From NCBI RefSeq assembly GCF_020594515.1, contig NZ_JAJCTH010000004.1, forward strand, positions 186,001 to 250,000: 64,000 bases of DNA, given 5' to 3'. This document shows, in pieces, positions 26,893 through 34,998 of the stretch. This DNA is from Rhodoferax sp. U2-2l (GTDB lineage Bacteria; Pseudomonadota; Gammaproteobacteria; Burkholderiales; Burkholderiaceae_C). The position numbers and the translations under genes are program-made. The notes below the pieces were generated by a model. That model was not told the DNA's origin, made no database searches, and worked only from the letters and a program-made list of their open reading frames with translations. The first letter of the stretch is position 1, and each line of letters begins with the position of its first letter.

Positions 26893-28107
26893 TCAACGTT
26901 GCAACACCTTGGCAATCGGGTTGTGCCGCAGGCGGAACGCGTCGGGCATTTTGGAGCCCAGCAGCGGGCGCAAATACATGCGGAAAGCATCGGTCACATC
27001 GGTACCGCTGGCCGCGATGAACTCGTCTTCCATGGTGCGGGTTTTGCCAGCCACGGTGGCCAGCGGCAGCAGTTCGTAGTCGACCGAATAAAAGCCGGTG
27101 CGCTTGATGGCCACCGAGCCGTCGCGGTCACCCCACATGGCAAACTGCACGGCCTTTTCACCCACTTCGCGGGCTTCGCGCTGGTCTACATCCGAGACGC
27201 AGCCAATGAACGAGCGCTGCATGTAGCCAAAGGTGTCGCCGCGCACGCGTTTGATGTTGAGTTTGGACTTGATCTCTTCACACAGCAGATCTGCCAGCGC
27301 GCCGTTGCCCGAGAGTTGCACATTGCCGTGCGCGTCGTGTTCCAGGTCCTTGGCCAGCAGGGCGGCAATCGGTGTACCAGACGCATCGTGAATGCCCTCG
27401 GACACGGCGATCACGCAGCGGCCATATTTCTCGTAAGTGGTTTTCACATCCGCCAGGAATTTCTCCAGCACAAAGGTGCGCTCGGGCAGGTAAATCAGGT
27501 GCGGGCCGTCGTCCGGGAATTTTTTGCCTAAAGCGGAAGCCGCGGTCAGAAAACCGGCGTGGCGTCCCATGACGACCCCCACATACACGCCGGGGAGGGC
27601 GGCGTTGTCCAGGTTGGCGCCGGCAAAGGCTTGCGCTACAAAGCGCGCCGCGGACGGAAAACCGGGCGTGTGGTCACTGCCGACCAGGTCGTTGTCAATG
27701 GTTTTGGGGATGTGGATGGTGCGCAGCGGGTAGTTGGCGGCCTGTGCTTCTTCGCTGACGATGCGCACCGTGTCGGACGAGTCATTGCCGCCAATGTAGA
27801 AAAAGTGGCCGATCTTGTGCGCCTGCAGCACTTTGAAAATCTCGTGGCAATAAGCGGCATCGGGTTTGTCGCGGGTGGAGCCCAGCGCGCTGGACGGGGT
27901 GCTGGCCACCAGTTCCAGGTTGTGGCTGGTTTCCTGGGTCAGGTCGACAAAGTTTTCGTCCACGATGCCGCGCACACCGTGCAGGGCACCATAAATTTGC
28001 CCGATCTGGCTGAAGCGCCGCGCCTCGAGCGCCACTCCGGCCAGCGACTGGTTGATGACGGCGGTGGGGCCGCCGCCCTGGGCCACGAGAATTCTTCCGG
28101 ATGCCAT
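26893..28107 (-). CDS. pfp: PPi-dependent 6-phosphofructokinase
   Basis: 404 residues from the ATG at 28107. The nucleotide/PPi-binding opening ILVAQGGGPTAVINQSL, then FYIGGNDSSDT near residue 95 and IPKTIDNDLVGSDHTPGFPSAARFVA near 130 are the PFK family motifs; GGNDS rather than GGDGS is typical of the PPi-using group. The reaction, fructose-6-phosphate to fructose-1,6-bisphosphate, is reversible with PPi. Upstream frame to 28149 is unsupported. It stands alone; the divergent neighbour is mnmG. Confidence 0.9.
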   Translation of the reverse strand: MASGRILVAQGGGPTAVINQSLAGVALEARRFSQIGQIYGALHGVRGIVDENFVDLTQETSHNLELVASTPSSALGSTRDKPDAAYCHEIFKVLQAHKIGHFFYIGGNDSSDTVRIVSEEAQAANYPLRTIHIPKTIDNDLVGSDHTPGFPSAARFVAQAFAGANLDNAALPGVYVGVVMGRHAGFLTAASALGKKFPDDGPHLIYLPERTFVLEKFLADVKTTYEKYGRCVIAVSEGIHDASGTPIAALLAKDLEHDAHGNVQLSGNGALADLLCEEIKSKLNIKRVRGDTFGYMQRSFIGCVSDVDQREAREVGEKAVQFAMWGDRDGSVAIKRTGFYSVDYELLPLATVAGKTRTMEDEFIAASGTDVTDAFRMYLRPLLGSKMPDAFRLRHNPIAKVLQR

Positions 28108-28246
28108 GGTTTTTTGTCCTTTTTCAAGAGGTTTAAACGACAACTGCAAACAGCCATTGTGCGCTTGATTGGGCCGCTTTCAGGCCGCCTGGGTCACCTT
28201 AAAAGGCGGCGGTGGGTGGGGTCTCGGTAAAATCAGCGGCGACTCA

Positions 28247-28270
28247 GGCGCCAGGCAGGCGCCGCTTTTT
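28247..28270 (+). terminator. Hairpin with T-run in the mnmG leader
   Basis: GGCGCC (28247-28252), five-base loop, GGCGCC (28258-28263), then GCTTTTT. It ends 26 bases before the mnmG ATG, so if transcribed it would act as an attenuator; it may also stop stray upstream transcription. Confidence 0.4.
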
Positions 28271-28296
28271 CACCTGCCTTCTTTCAATGGACCACC

Positions 28297-30336
28297 ATGC
28301 TTTACCCCCAACATTTTGATGTGATCGTCGTCGGTGGCGGCCATGCCGGCACCGAGGCGGCGCTGGCCGCAGCCCGCATGGGCTGCAAGACGCTGCTGCT
28401 GACGCACAACATTGAGACGCTGGGGCAGATGAGCTGCAACCCGTCAATTGGCGGCATCGGCAAGGGCCATCTGGTGAAAGAGGTGGACGCACTCGGTGGT
28501 GCCATGGCGGCGGCCACTGACGAAGGCGGCATCCAGTTCCGTATTCTCAATTCTTCCAAGGGCCCGGCGGTGCGCGCCACCCGCGCCCAGGCCGACCGCA
28601 TTTTGTACAAGGCCGCCATTCGCCGTCGGCTGGAAAACCAACCCAACCTGTGGCTGTTTCAGCAGGCGGTGGATGATTTGATGGTCGAGGGTGACCGGGT
28701 GGTGGGGGCGGTGACGCAGGTCGGCATCCGGTTTCGCAGCACCACGGTGGTGCTGACGGCGGGCACGTTCCTGGATGGCAAGATCCATGTCGGCCTGAAC
28801 AATTACCCGGCGGGTCGCGCCGGTGATCCGCCAGCGGTGAGCTTGAGTGCGCGCCTGAAAGAGCTCAAGCTACCGCAAGGGCGCCTGAAAACCGGCACCC
28901 CACCGCGCATCGATGGCCGCTCGATCGATTTCAGCAAATGCACCGAACAACCCGGTGATGGCATGCCCGGCGGCATGAGCCCGGTGATGCCGGTGTTCAG
29001 TTACCTGGGCCGACCCGAGCAGCACCCGCAGCAGATGCCGTGCTGGATCACCCACACCAATGAGCGCACCCACGACATCATCCGCAGCGGCTTTGACCGC
29101 AGCCCGATGTTCACCGGCAAGATCGAAGGGGTGGGGCCGCGGTATTGCCCGAGTGTGGAAGACAAGATCAACCGGTTTGCCGACAAGGACAGCCACCAGA
29201 TTTTTCTGGAACCCGAAGGCCTGACCACCCACGAGTATTACCCCAACGGCATCAGCACCAGTCTGCCGTTTGACATCCAGTACGCCTTGGTGCGCAGCAT
29301 GGCTGGTCTGGAAAACGCCCACATCTTGCGGCCCGGGTATGCCATTGAGTACGATTATTTTGACCCGACCCAGCTGAAAAACAGCTTTGAGACACGGGTC
29401 ATTGGCGGTCTGTTTTTTGCCGGGCAGATCAACGGCACCACCGGTTACGAGGAGGCGGCAGCACAGGGTTTGTTTGCCGGCACCAATGCGGCGCTGCAGG
29501 TGCGCGCCATGGGCGGTGGCGATGTGTTGGCCAGCGCGGCGGGCGGCGCGTCTTACACCGGCGACAGCTGGGTGCCCGCGCGTGACGAGGCGTATCTGGG
29601 GGTGCTGGTGGATGACCTGATCACCAAAGGGGTGACCGAACCCTACCGCATGTTCACCAGCCGGGCCGAGTTCCGGCTGCAGTTGCGTGAAGACAATGCC
29701 GACGCCCGCCTGACTGACGTGGGCCGCCAGCTCGGCCTGGTGGACGATGTGCGCTGGGAAGCTTTTTGCCGCAAGCGCGACGCTGTTTCACGTGAAACAG
29801 AGCGCCTGCGCTCGATCTGGGTCAGCCCGAAAAACCTGGCGGCTGCTGAAGCAGAACGCGTGTTTGGCAAGGCGCTGGAACATGAATACAACCTGGCCGA
29901 CCTGCTGCGCCGCCCCGGCATCAGCTACCCCAGTCTGATGTCGCTGGACGGCGGCAAATACGCCGCGCCAGAACTGCCAACCGCTGTTTCACGTGAAACA
30001 GATGCCGCCGCGTTAGCGCAGGACCGCTTTGTGGCTGAGGTGATTGAGCAGGTGGAAATTGCGGCCACGTACTCGGGTTATATCGAACGGCAACACGCCG
30101 AGATCGAACGCACTGCTTACTACGAGCACTTGAAGCTACCGCCGGACCTGGACTATATGCAGGTGACGGCGCTGAGTTTTGAGGCGCGGCAAACGCTGAA
30201 CAAACATCGCCCGCAGACGCTGGGCCTGGCGTCCCGCATATCGGGCATCACGCCTGCCACGGTGTCGCTGTTGTTGGTGTATCTCAAGAAAAGCGGGTTC
30301 CGTGGGTTGGTCTCCCCAGCGGCGCTGGACAACTGA
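28297..30336 (+). CDS. mnmG: MnmG (GidA), tRNA wobble-uridine modification FAD enzyme
   Basis: 679 residues, longer than the about 630 of E. coli. FAD-binding motif [20 protein letters not shown] at residues 9-28; [23 protein letters not shown] and [17 protein letters not shown] follow; a C-terminal helical domain recruits MnmE. With MnmE it installs the 5-(carboxymethylaminomethyl) group on U34 of certain tRNAs. Two perfect parS sites lie inside the gene and are translated as AVSRET; the second falls in an extra segment (about residues 545-575) absent from the E. coli protein. First gene of the mnmG-rsmG-parA-parB region. Confidence 0.97.
   Translation: MLYPQHFDVIVVGGGHAGTEAALAAARMGCKTLLLTHNIETLGQMSCNPSIGGIGKGHLVKEVDALGGAMAAATDEGGIQFRILNSSKGPAVRATRAQADRILYKAAIRRRLENQPNLWLFQQAVDDLMVEGDRVVGAVTQVGIRFRSTTVVLTAGTFLDGKIHVGLNNYPAGRAGDPPAVSLSARLKELKLPQGRLKTGTPPRIDGRSIDFSKCTEQPGDGMPGGMSPVMPVFSYLGRPEQHPQQMPCWITHTNERTHDIIRSGFDRSPMFTGKIEGVGPRYCPSVEDKINRFADKDSHQIFLEPEGLTTHEYYPNGISTSLPFDIQYALVRSMAGLENAHILRPGYAIEYDYFDPTQLKNSFETRVIGGLFFAGQINGTTGYEEAAAQGLFAGTNAALQVRAMGGGDVLASAAGGASYTGDSWVPARDEAYLGVLVDDLITKGVTEPYRMFTSRAEFRLQLREDNADARLTDVGRQLGLVDDVRWEAFCRKRDAVSRETERLRSIWVSPKNLAAAEAERVFGKALEHEYNLADLLRRPGISYPSLMSLDGGKYAAPELPTAVSRETDAAALAQDRFVAEVIEQVEIAATYSGYIERQHAEIERTAYYEHLKLPPDLDYMQVTALSFEARQTLNKHRPQTLGLASRISGITPATVSLLLVYLKKSGFRGLVSPAALDN
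29784..29799. other. parS: parS site 1 (perfect), inside mnmG
   Basis: TGTTTCACGTGAAACA, the full palindromic ParB-binding consensus, in the mnmG coding sequence. Confidence 0.95.
29985..30000. other. parS: parS site 2 (perfect), inside mnmG
   Basis: TGTTTCACGTGAAACA, identical to site 1 and 201 bp from it, located in a segment of MnmG that is extra relative to E. coli. Confidence 0.95.
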
Positions 30337-30401
30337 TGTTGCGGCTGATCCCGCCGTGGCAAAACGGGCAGCGTGGCTGGACCTGTGAACCATGACGTAT
30401 G

Positions 30402-30417
30402 TGTTTCACGTGACACC
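30402..30417. other. parS: parS-like site 3, between mnmG and rsmG
   Basis: TGTTTCACGTGACACC, two mismatches to the consensus, in the 150-bp gap before rsmG. Confidence 0.6.
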
Positions 30418-30492
30418 TGCCAACATGACCCGCAGCCGTGGTGGCGATGGCACCGTGGGATCCACCCGTATTGAATCAATGGGAGAGTGAAC

Positions 30493-31185
30493 TTGTCTGT
30501 CAATGATCATGATGTGAGCTTGCGTCAGACCCTGACGCAGTCTGCCGCCCAAATGGGTGTGCCGTTGACCGAAGCACAAACCAGCGCCTTGTTGGCCTAC
30601 ATGGCCCTGATCCAGAAGTGGAACAAGGTCTATAACCTGACTGCGGTGCGCGACGCACCCGCTATGTTGACGCACCATCTGCTGGACAGTCTGGCGGTGA
30701 TCTCGCCGTTGCAATCGCAGTTGCAAACGCTGCGTTCAGCCGATACCGGTGCACCGGAACGGGTGAAGCTGCTGGACGTGGGCTCGGGCGCAGGCTTGCC
30801 GGGTGTGGTGATGGCCATCCTGTGCCCGGAGATTCAGGTCGATTGTGTGGACACCGTGGCCAAAAAAGCGTCGTTCATCCAGCAGGTGGCGGTGACGCTC
30901 AGGTTGCCCAATCTGCGGGGTGTCCATGCGCGGGTGGAGCGTCTGACGGACAAGTATCAGGTGGTCAGCTCGCGCGCCTTTGCGTCGCTGGTGGATTTCA
31001 CGTCCTGGTCCGTCAACGCGCTGGCAGAGCAGGGCATCTGGATGGCGATGAAGGGCAAACATCCGGCAGATGAAATGGCTGCGTTGCCTGGCACGGTTTC
31101 TGTGTTTCACGTGGAACAACTCAATGTGCCGGGGTTGGGGGCAGAGCGGTGTATTGTGTGGATGCGACCTGCTTTGGCTGGGTGA
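30493..31185 (+). CDS. rsmG: RsmG (GidB), 16S rRNA G527 N7-methyltransferase
   Basis: 230 residues. LIQKWNKVYNLTAVRD, then LLDSLAVISPL and the SAM motif LLDVGSGAGLPGVVMAILCP, are the GidB signature. The TTG at 30493 is preferred because GGGAG (30481-30485) is then seven bases upstream; the GTG at 30487 would have no spacing and adds two residues. It methylates G527 of 16S rRNA. A parS-like site lies in its 3' end, and a diverged copy of that 3' end follows downstream. Confidence 0.95.
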   Translation: MSVNDHDVSLRQTLTQSAAQMGVPLTEAQTSALLAYMALIQKWNKVYNLTAVRDAPAMLTHHLLDSLAVISPLQSQLQTLRSADTGAPERVKLLDVGSGAGLPGVVMAILCPEIQVDCVDTVAKKASFIQQVAVTLRLPNLRGVHARVERLTDKYQVVSSRAFASLVDFTSWSVNALAEQGIWMAMKGKHPADEMAALPGTVSVFHVEQLNVPGLGAERCIVWMRPALAG

Positions 31186-31220
31186 CTGCAGAACCTCCGT
31201 TCCGTTGTTAGGGCCGAATC
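31061..31220. repeat. Tandem duplication, unit 1 (3' end of rsmG)
   Basis: 160 bp covering the last codons of rsmG and the bases after it, ending GTTGTTAGGGCCGAATC. Unit 2 at 31245-31400 aligns along its full length with scattered differences. After unit 1 the text continues TTTGCGGCGGGTGGAATCG, which recurs after unit 2 beyond an inserted element. Confidence 0.9.
31103..31118. other. parS: parS-like site 4, in the 3' end of rsmG
   Basis: TGTTTCACGTGGAACA, one mismatch to the consensus, translated as part of VFHVEQ. Confidence 0.8.
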
Positions 31221-31244
31221 TTTGCGGCGGGTGGAATCGTAGGA

Positions 31245-31400
31245 ATCCGGGTGACGAAGTGGTTGCGTTGTCTGGCTCTGTGTCGGTGTTTCACGTGGAA
31301 CAGCTGACGGTGCCGGGTTGCGGGAGCGCTGTTTTGTGTGGATGCGGCCTGCTGTGGCTGGGTGACTGCAGGACTTCCATTTCGTTGTTAGGACCGAATC
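31245..31400. repeat. Tandem duplication, unit 2 (diverged rsmG tail remnant)
   Basis: 156 bp. In the plus frame it begins PGDEVVALSGSVSVFHVEQL, against PADEMAALPGTVSVFHVEQL at the end of RsmG, then shifts frame through a net small deletion. The replacements are conservative, so this looks like the tail of a different rsmG allele rather than a recent copy. Confidence 0.9.
31287..31302. other. parS: parS-like site 5, in the duplicated rsmG tail
   Basis: TGTTTCACGTGGAACA, identical to site 4. Confidence 0.8.
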
Positions 31401-31482
31401 AGCCGGGCGATGCGTTTTGCTTCGTGTCCCCCGGCCTGCGGCCTCCTCCTTGACCTACGCAAAACGCACCACCCGACTGATT
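31397..31482 (+). repeat. Dispersed hairpin element, copy 1
   Basis: 24-base arms (31397-31420 and 31459-31482) pair with four mismatches around a 29-nt core at 31425-31453 that starts TGTCCCCCGG and ends CTCCTCCTTGA. The core holds its own small hairpin GGCC-TGC-GGCC. Comparison with the uninterrupted duplicate at 31214-31227 shows that 31401-31483 is inserted DNA. Confidence 0.85.
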
Positions 31483-31589
31483 CTTTGCGGCGGGTGGAAT
31501 CGAACGGTTTCGAAACCCGGCCTCAAACGTGCGTCGGCATTGTCAGGGCGGTCTTGCTCCGAAGTCAATACGAGGCACACCGGCTGGTA

Positions 31590-31681
31590 GCAGGGTACTT
31601 GGGTTGGGTACCAAAGTGAGGTCAAGGAGGAGGCCGCAGGCCGGGGGACACGAACGGCGGTATCCAGCCCAAGTGCACTGC
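31590..31681 (-). repeat. Dispersed hairpin element, copy 2 (reverse)
   Basis: The core (31622-31650) is the exact reverse complement of the copy 1 core. The arms (31590-31612 and 31659-31681) pair with one another but are unrelated in sequence to the arms of the other copies. Confidence 0.75.
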
Positions 31682-31701
31682 GGGCCCATCCACAGGTGTC
31701 A

Positions 31702-31802
31702 TTCCATTTCCATATCAATCCGACACGTTGTTGCAACGCCATGCCGTACGTTTGTACTGTCTGCGGCTTCGCGCCTGGTGTCGTAGCGATCTGGAAACGG
31801 AA
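31702..31802. repeat. 101-bp inverted-repeat element, copy 2
   Basis: Same length as copy 1 at 11030-11130, opposite orientation, with a highly similar middle (the stretch GGCGCGAAGCCGCAGACAGT of copy 1 is present here in reverse complement apart from near-identical flanks) and terminal inverted repeats of about 25 bp. Confidence 0.8.
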
Positions 31803-31918
31803 TCACCTCTGCAGGTATTGCCTCAGCAGCCGCTGCGTCAACAGCCGATACGAACCCTGTTTTCAGGCCCCAACCTTTCCAACGTAAACTCGCAGCCTTC
31901 CCCCGTTCAAAGAAACCC

Positions 31919-32533
31919 ATGCTCGGCATCACCGACTACGCCACTTTTGTTGTCACCGTTCTCGTGTTCCTGCTGGTGCCGGGGCCGGGTAATCTGGCGC
32001 TGATCACCTCCACCAGCAAGGGCGGCATCCGGGGTGGGCTGGCAGCGACTTTGGGGGTGATTCTGGGTGACCAGGTGCTGATGTGGTCGGCGGTGGCCGG
32101 TGTGGCGGCTTTGCTCGCGGCGTATCCCGATGCATTCCAGGCCGTGCAGTGGCTGGGCGCCGCGTACCTGGCCTGGCTGGGCGGCAAGATGCTGTTGGCC
32201 AAACCGGGCGCGGCGCCGGTGCTCACCATCCAACCGCACCATTTCCTCAAACAGGCGCTGATGATCACGCTGCTCAACCCCAAGGCCATCCTGTTTTACA
32301 TGGCGTTTTTCCCGCTGTTTGTGGACCCCGCGCGCCAGCAGGGATTGCTGACCTACGCCTTCATGGCGGCGACCATTGCCGCGCTGACCTTGGGTTACGG
32401 CCTCACCTCGACCCTGTTGACCCATTTTTTGGCGGAAAAGGTCCGTGCCAACCCCACCATCACCCGCGTGCTGGAAAAAATCGCTGGCCTGTTCCTGATT
32501 GGTTTTGGCATCAAGCTGGCCGTGTCGCGCTGA
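31919..32533 (+). CDS. LysE/RhtB-family amino-acid exporter
   Basis: 204 residues and about six membrane helices. The family motif FLLVPGPGNLALITSTSKGGIRGGLAATLGVILGD is at the N-terminus and QALMITLLNPKAILFYMAFFPLFVD in the middle. The family exports amino acids or similar small molecules; the substrate cannot be told. It lies in the plus-strand run between rsmG and parA. A parS-like site follows it. Confidence 0.92.
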   Translation: MLGITDYATFVVTVLVFLLVPGPGNLALITSTSKGGIRGGLAATLGVILGDQVLMWSAVAGVAALLAAYPDAFQAVQWLGAAYLAWLGGKMLLAKPGAAPVLTIQPHHFLKQALMITLLNPKAILFYMAFFPLFVDPARQQGLLTYAFMAATIAALTLGYGLTSTLLTHFLAEKVRANPTITRVLEKIAGLFLIGFGIKLAVSR

Positions 32534-32544
32534 TGTGCTGATGT

Positions 32545-32560
32545 TGTTTCACGTGAAACC
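32545..32560. other. parS: parS-like site 6, upstream of parA
   Basis: TGTTTCACGTGAAACC, one mismatch to the consensus, 43 bp before the parA ATG. Confidence 0.85.
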
Positions 32561-32602
32561 TTGGCCTGATCCTTTTTTTTTGTTCTCCGAGTGAAGTCAC
32601 CC

Positions 32603-33388
32603 ATGGCCCAAATTTTCTGCATTGCCAACCAAAAAGGTGGCGTTGGCAAAACCACCACCACCGTCAATCTGGCCGCTGGTCTGGCCAAGGTCGGGCAGCG
32701 GGTGCTGATGATCGACCTGGACCCGCAGGGCAATGCCACCATGGGTTCGGGTGTCGACAAACGCAAGCTCGAACTCAGTGTCTATGACGTGCTGCTCGGA
32801 TCGGCCTCGGTACGCGAGGCCCGGGTGCAAAGTGCCAAGCTGGTTGATGCCGGTTGTGGCTATGACATTCTGGGTGCCAACCGCGAATTGGCCGGGGCCG
32901 AGGTGGAAATGGTCAGCCTGGAGCGCCGCGAGAAACGCCTGAAAACCGCGCTGGCCGAGGTGGACGCCGACTACGACTTTATCCTGATCGACTGCCCGCC
33001 GAGCCTGTCCATGCTCACCCTCAATGGCCTGTGCTGCGCCACCGGGGTGATTGTGCCGATGCAGTGCGAGTACTTTGCGCTGGAAGGCCTGGCCGATCTG
33101 GTCAACACCATCAAGCAGGTGCACGCCAATCTGAACAAAGAGCTGGCCATCATCGGTCTGCTGCGGGTCATGTTCGACCCGCGCATCACCCTGCAGCAGC
33201 AGGTGAGTGAACAGCTCAAGGCGCGCTTTGGTGACAAGGTGTTCAACTCCGTGATCCCGCGCAACGTGCGCCTGGCCGAGGCACCCAGCTACGGTGTGCC
33301 CGGTGTGGTGTTTGACCCCGCATCCAAGGGGGCGCAAGCGTTTGTGGCGTTTGCCACCGAGATGGTGGCGCGCATCCGGAAAATATAA
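32603..33388 (+). CDS. parA: ParA, chromosome-partitioning ATPase
   Basis: 261 residues from the ATG at 32603 (MAQIFCIANQKGGVGKTTTT); the GTG at 32591 would add four residues. Deviant Walker A KGGVGKTT near residue 10, Walker A' MIDLDPQGNATMG near 40 and Walker B FILIDCPPSLSMLTLN near 115. ParA drives segregation of ParB-parS complexes. The gene lies within 3 kb of six parS-like sites, is followed by a small hydrolase gene and then parB, and belongs to the chromosomal Soj class. Confidence 0.96.
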   Translation: MAQIFCIANQKGGVGKTTTTVNLAAGLAKVGQRVLMIDLDPQGNATMGSGVDKRKLELSVYDVLLGSASVREARVQSAKLVDAGCGYDILGANRELAGAEVEMVSLERREKRLKTALAEVDADYDFILIDCPPSLSMLTLNGLCCATGVIVPMQCEYFALEGLADLVNTIKQVHANLNKELAIIGLLRVMFDPRITLQQQVSEQLKARFGDKVFNSVIPRNVRLAEAPSYGVPGVVFDPASKGAQAFVAFATEMVARIRKI

Positions 33389-33444
33389 GCCAACCAGCGT
33401 TCAGCCCCCGCACACCCAAGCTTGTCAGCGATCAAAACCGAGTC

Positions 33445-33984
33445 ATGCAACCCCAGAACATCCTGATCCTGCCGGGCTGGCAAAACTCCGGCCCGCTGCA
33501 CTGGCAAAGCCTCTGGCAAGACCAGTTGGGCTATGTCCGTGTCGAGCAGCACGACTGGCTGCGCCCGTTGCGTGGCGACTGGATCGCCCGGCTCGAAGAC
33601 GTGTTGCTGTCACGTGATGCCCCCGCCGTGCTGGTGGCGCACAGCCTGGGCTGCCAACTGGTGGCGGCGTGGGCGGCCCTGTCCAAAAACACCCGCCTCG
33701 TCACGGCGGCGCTGCTGGTGGCGCCGGGTGATGCCGAGCGTGACGAATTGCGCCCGGTGCTGGGCAGCTGGTCGCCGCTGGTGCTCCATACCTTGCCGTT
33801 CCCCAGCACGCTGGTCGCCAGCAGCAACGACCCGTATTGCACGCTGGCGCGCGCCACCCAGTTTGCCCATGCCTGGGGTTCGCGGCTGGTGGACATCGGC
33901 GCGCGCGGCCACATCAACGCCGACTCCGGCTTGGGCGACTGGCCTGCCGGGCAGGCGCTGCTGCAACAACTGATTCAAACTTAG
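33445..33984 (+). CDS. RBBP9/YdeN-family alpha/beta hydrolase
   Basis: 179 residues. ILILPGWQNSGPLHWQSLW at the start and the nucleophile elbow VAHSLGCQL near residue 66 are the RBBP9/YdeN family signature; the likely catalytic acid and base are in ASSNDPYCTLARA and GARGHINADSGLG. Serine hydrolase of unknown substrate. It is inserted between parA and parB, which usually adjoin; the gap to parB is 14 bp, so it is probably co-transcribed. Confidence 0.9.
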   Translation: MQPQNILILPGWQNSGPLHWQSLWQDQLGYVRVEQHDWLRPLRGDWIARLEDVLLSRDAPAVLVAHSLGCQLVAAWAALSKNTRLVTAALLVAPGDAERDELRPVLGSWSPLVLHTLPFPSTLVASSNDPYCTLARATQFAHAWGSRLVDIGARGHINADSGLGDWPAGQALLQQLIQT

Positions 33985-33998
33985 ACAGGGACACACAC

Positions 33999-34982
33999 AT
34001 GGTCACCAAAAAACAAAAAGGTCTGGGCCGCGGTCTGGAGGCCTTGCTCGGGCCCACGGTGGATGACTTGCTGGGGCCGGATGGCGCCAGCGCCAGCGTC
34101 GCCAACAGCGGCCAGCCGTCCACGCTGTTGCTCAGCGACATGGTGCCCGGCCAGTATCAGCCGCGCACGCACATGGACGAAGGCGCGCTGTATGAGCTGG
34201 CCGAATCGATCAAGGCCCAAGGCATCATGCAGCCGATTCTGGTGCGCCGCTTGAGCGATACCACCGCCGAACGCAAGCGCAGCGAGCTCACGCCGGAGGC
34301 ACCCAGCGGCGGGGCAGGGCGGCCGCTGTACGAGATCATTGCCGGAGAACGACGCTTCCGGGCCGCCAAATTGGCCGGGCTCGACAGCGTGCCGGTGCTG
34401 GTGCGCGATGTGCCCGACGCCTCTGCCGCCGCCATGGCGCTGATCGAGAATATGCAGCGCGAAGACCTGAACCCGCTGGAAGAAGCACAAGGTTTGCAGC
34501 GCCTGATCAAGGAATTTGGCCTGACGCACGAAACCGCCGCACAGGCCGTGGGCCGCTCACGCAGCGCCGCCAGCAACCTGCTGCGCCTCTTGAACCTGGC
34601 CGAACCGGTGCAGACCATGCTGATGGCCGGCGACGTGGACATGGGCCACGCGCGGGCGCTGCTGGGTCTGGACAAAGCCATGCAGATCACCGCGGCCAGC
34701 CAGATTGCCGCCAAAAAAATGTCGGTGCGCGAGGCGGAGGGGCTGGTCAAAAAACTGGGTGCCGAGTTTTCGCTGGTGGCCGCCAAGCCGAAAAAAGAGA
34801 AGTCACGCGACCTGAAACGGGTGGAGGAGGAGCTGTCTGATCTGCTGATGGCCGAGGTGGAAGTGCGCGTCAAAAAGCGCGTCAAACGCGCCGGACGCAT
34901 GGAGGAAATGGGTGAGTTGAGTATTGCGTTTGGCTCGCTCGATGAGCTCAACGGGTTGATTGAGAAGCTGCAAAAGGTGTGA
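33999..34982 (+). CDS. parB: ParB, chromosome-partitioning parS-binding protein
   Basis: 327 residues. N-terminal KKQKGLGRGLEALLG, the CTP-binding region with IIAGERRFRAAKLAGLDSVPVLV and LIENMQREDLNPLEEAQGLQ, the helix-turn-helix LTHETAAQAVGRSRSAASNLLRLL and the C-terminal dimerisation segment. A proline/glycine-rich insertion (about residues 88-110, SELTPEAPSGGAGRP) interrupts the N-terminal domain before the GERR motif. ParB loads at parS sites and spreads as a CTP-dependent clamp. Confidence 0.96.
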   Translation: MVTKKQKGLGRGLEALLGPTVDDLLGPDGASASVANSGQPSTLLLSDMVPGQYQPRTHMDEGALYELAESIKAQGIMQPILVRRLSDTTAERKRSELTPEAPSGGAGRPLYEIIAGERRFRAAKLAGLDSVPVLVRDVPDASAAAMALIENMQREDLNPLEEAQGLQRLIKEFGLTHETAAQAVGRSRSAASNLLRLLNLAEPVQTMLMAGDVDMGHARALLGLDKAMQITAASQIAAKKMSVREAEGLVKKLGAEFSLVAAKPKKEKSRDLKRVEEELSDLLMAEVEVRVKKRVKRAGRMEEMGELSIAFGSLDELNGLIEKLQKV

Positions 34983-34998
34983 AGCCCTCGAACGTGCC

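Larger units (their letters stand above)
31186..31918. other. Repeat-rich intergenic region after rsmG
   Basis: 733 bases without a credible gene. In order: end of duplication unit 1, unit 2 (31245-31400) with a parS-like site, hairpin element 1 (31397-31482), a copy of TTTGCGGCGGGTGGAATCG (31484-31502), hairpin element 2 in reverse (31590-31681), and the 101-bp inverted-repeat element copy 2 (31702-31802). Open frames across it are chance products of these repeats. Confidence 0.85.

Noticed and set aside
31070..31453. 127-residue plus-strand frame downstream of rsmG with repeated LLWLGDCRTS sequence
   Set aside because: It is out of frame with rsmG and arises from the tandem duplication plus hairpin element; no start signal or family match.
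31484..31530. tRNA-like 3' end on the minus strand (TTCGATTCCACCCGCCGC)
   Set aside because: It resembles a T-arm and acceptor end, but no CCA, no anticodon arm and no cloverleaf could be found; the same bases recur at 31221-31239 only because of the local duplication.
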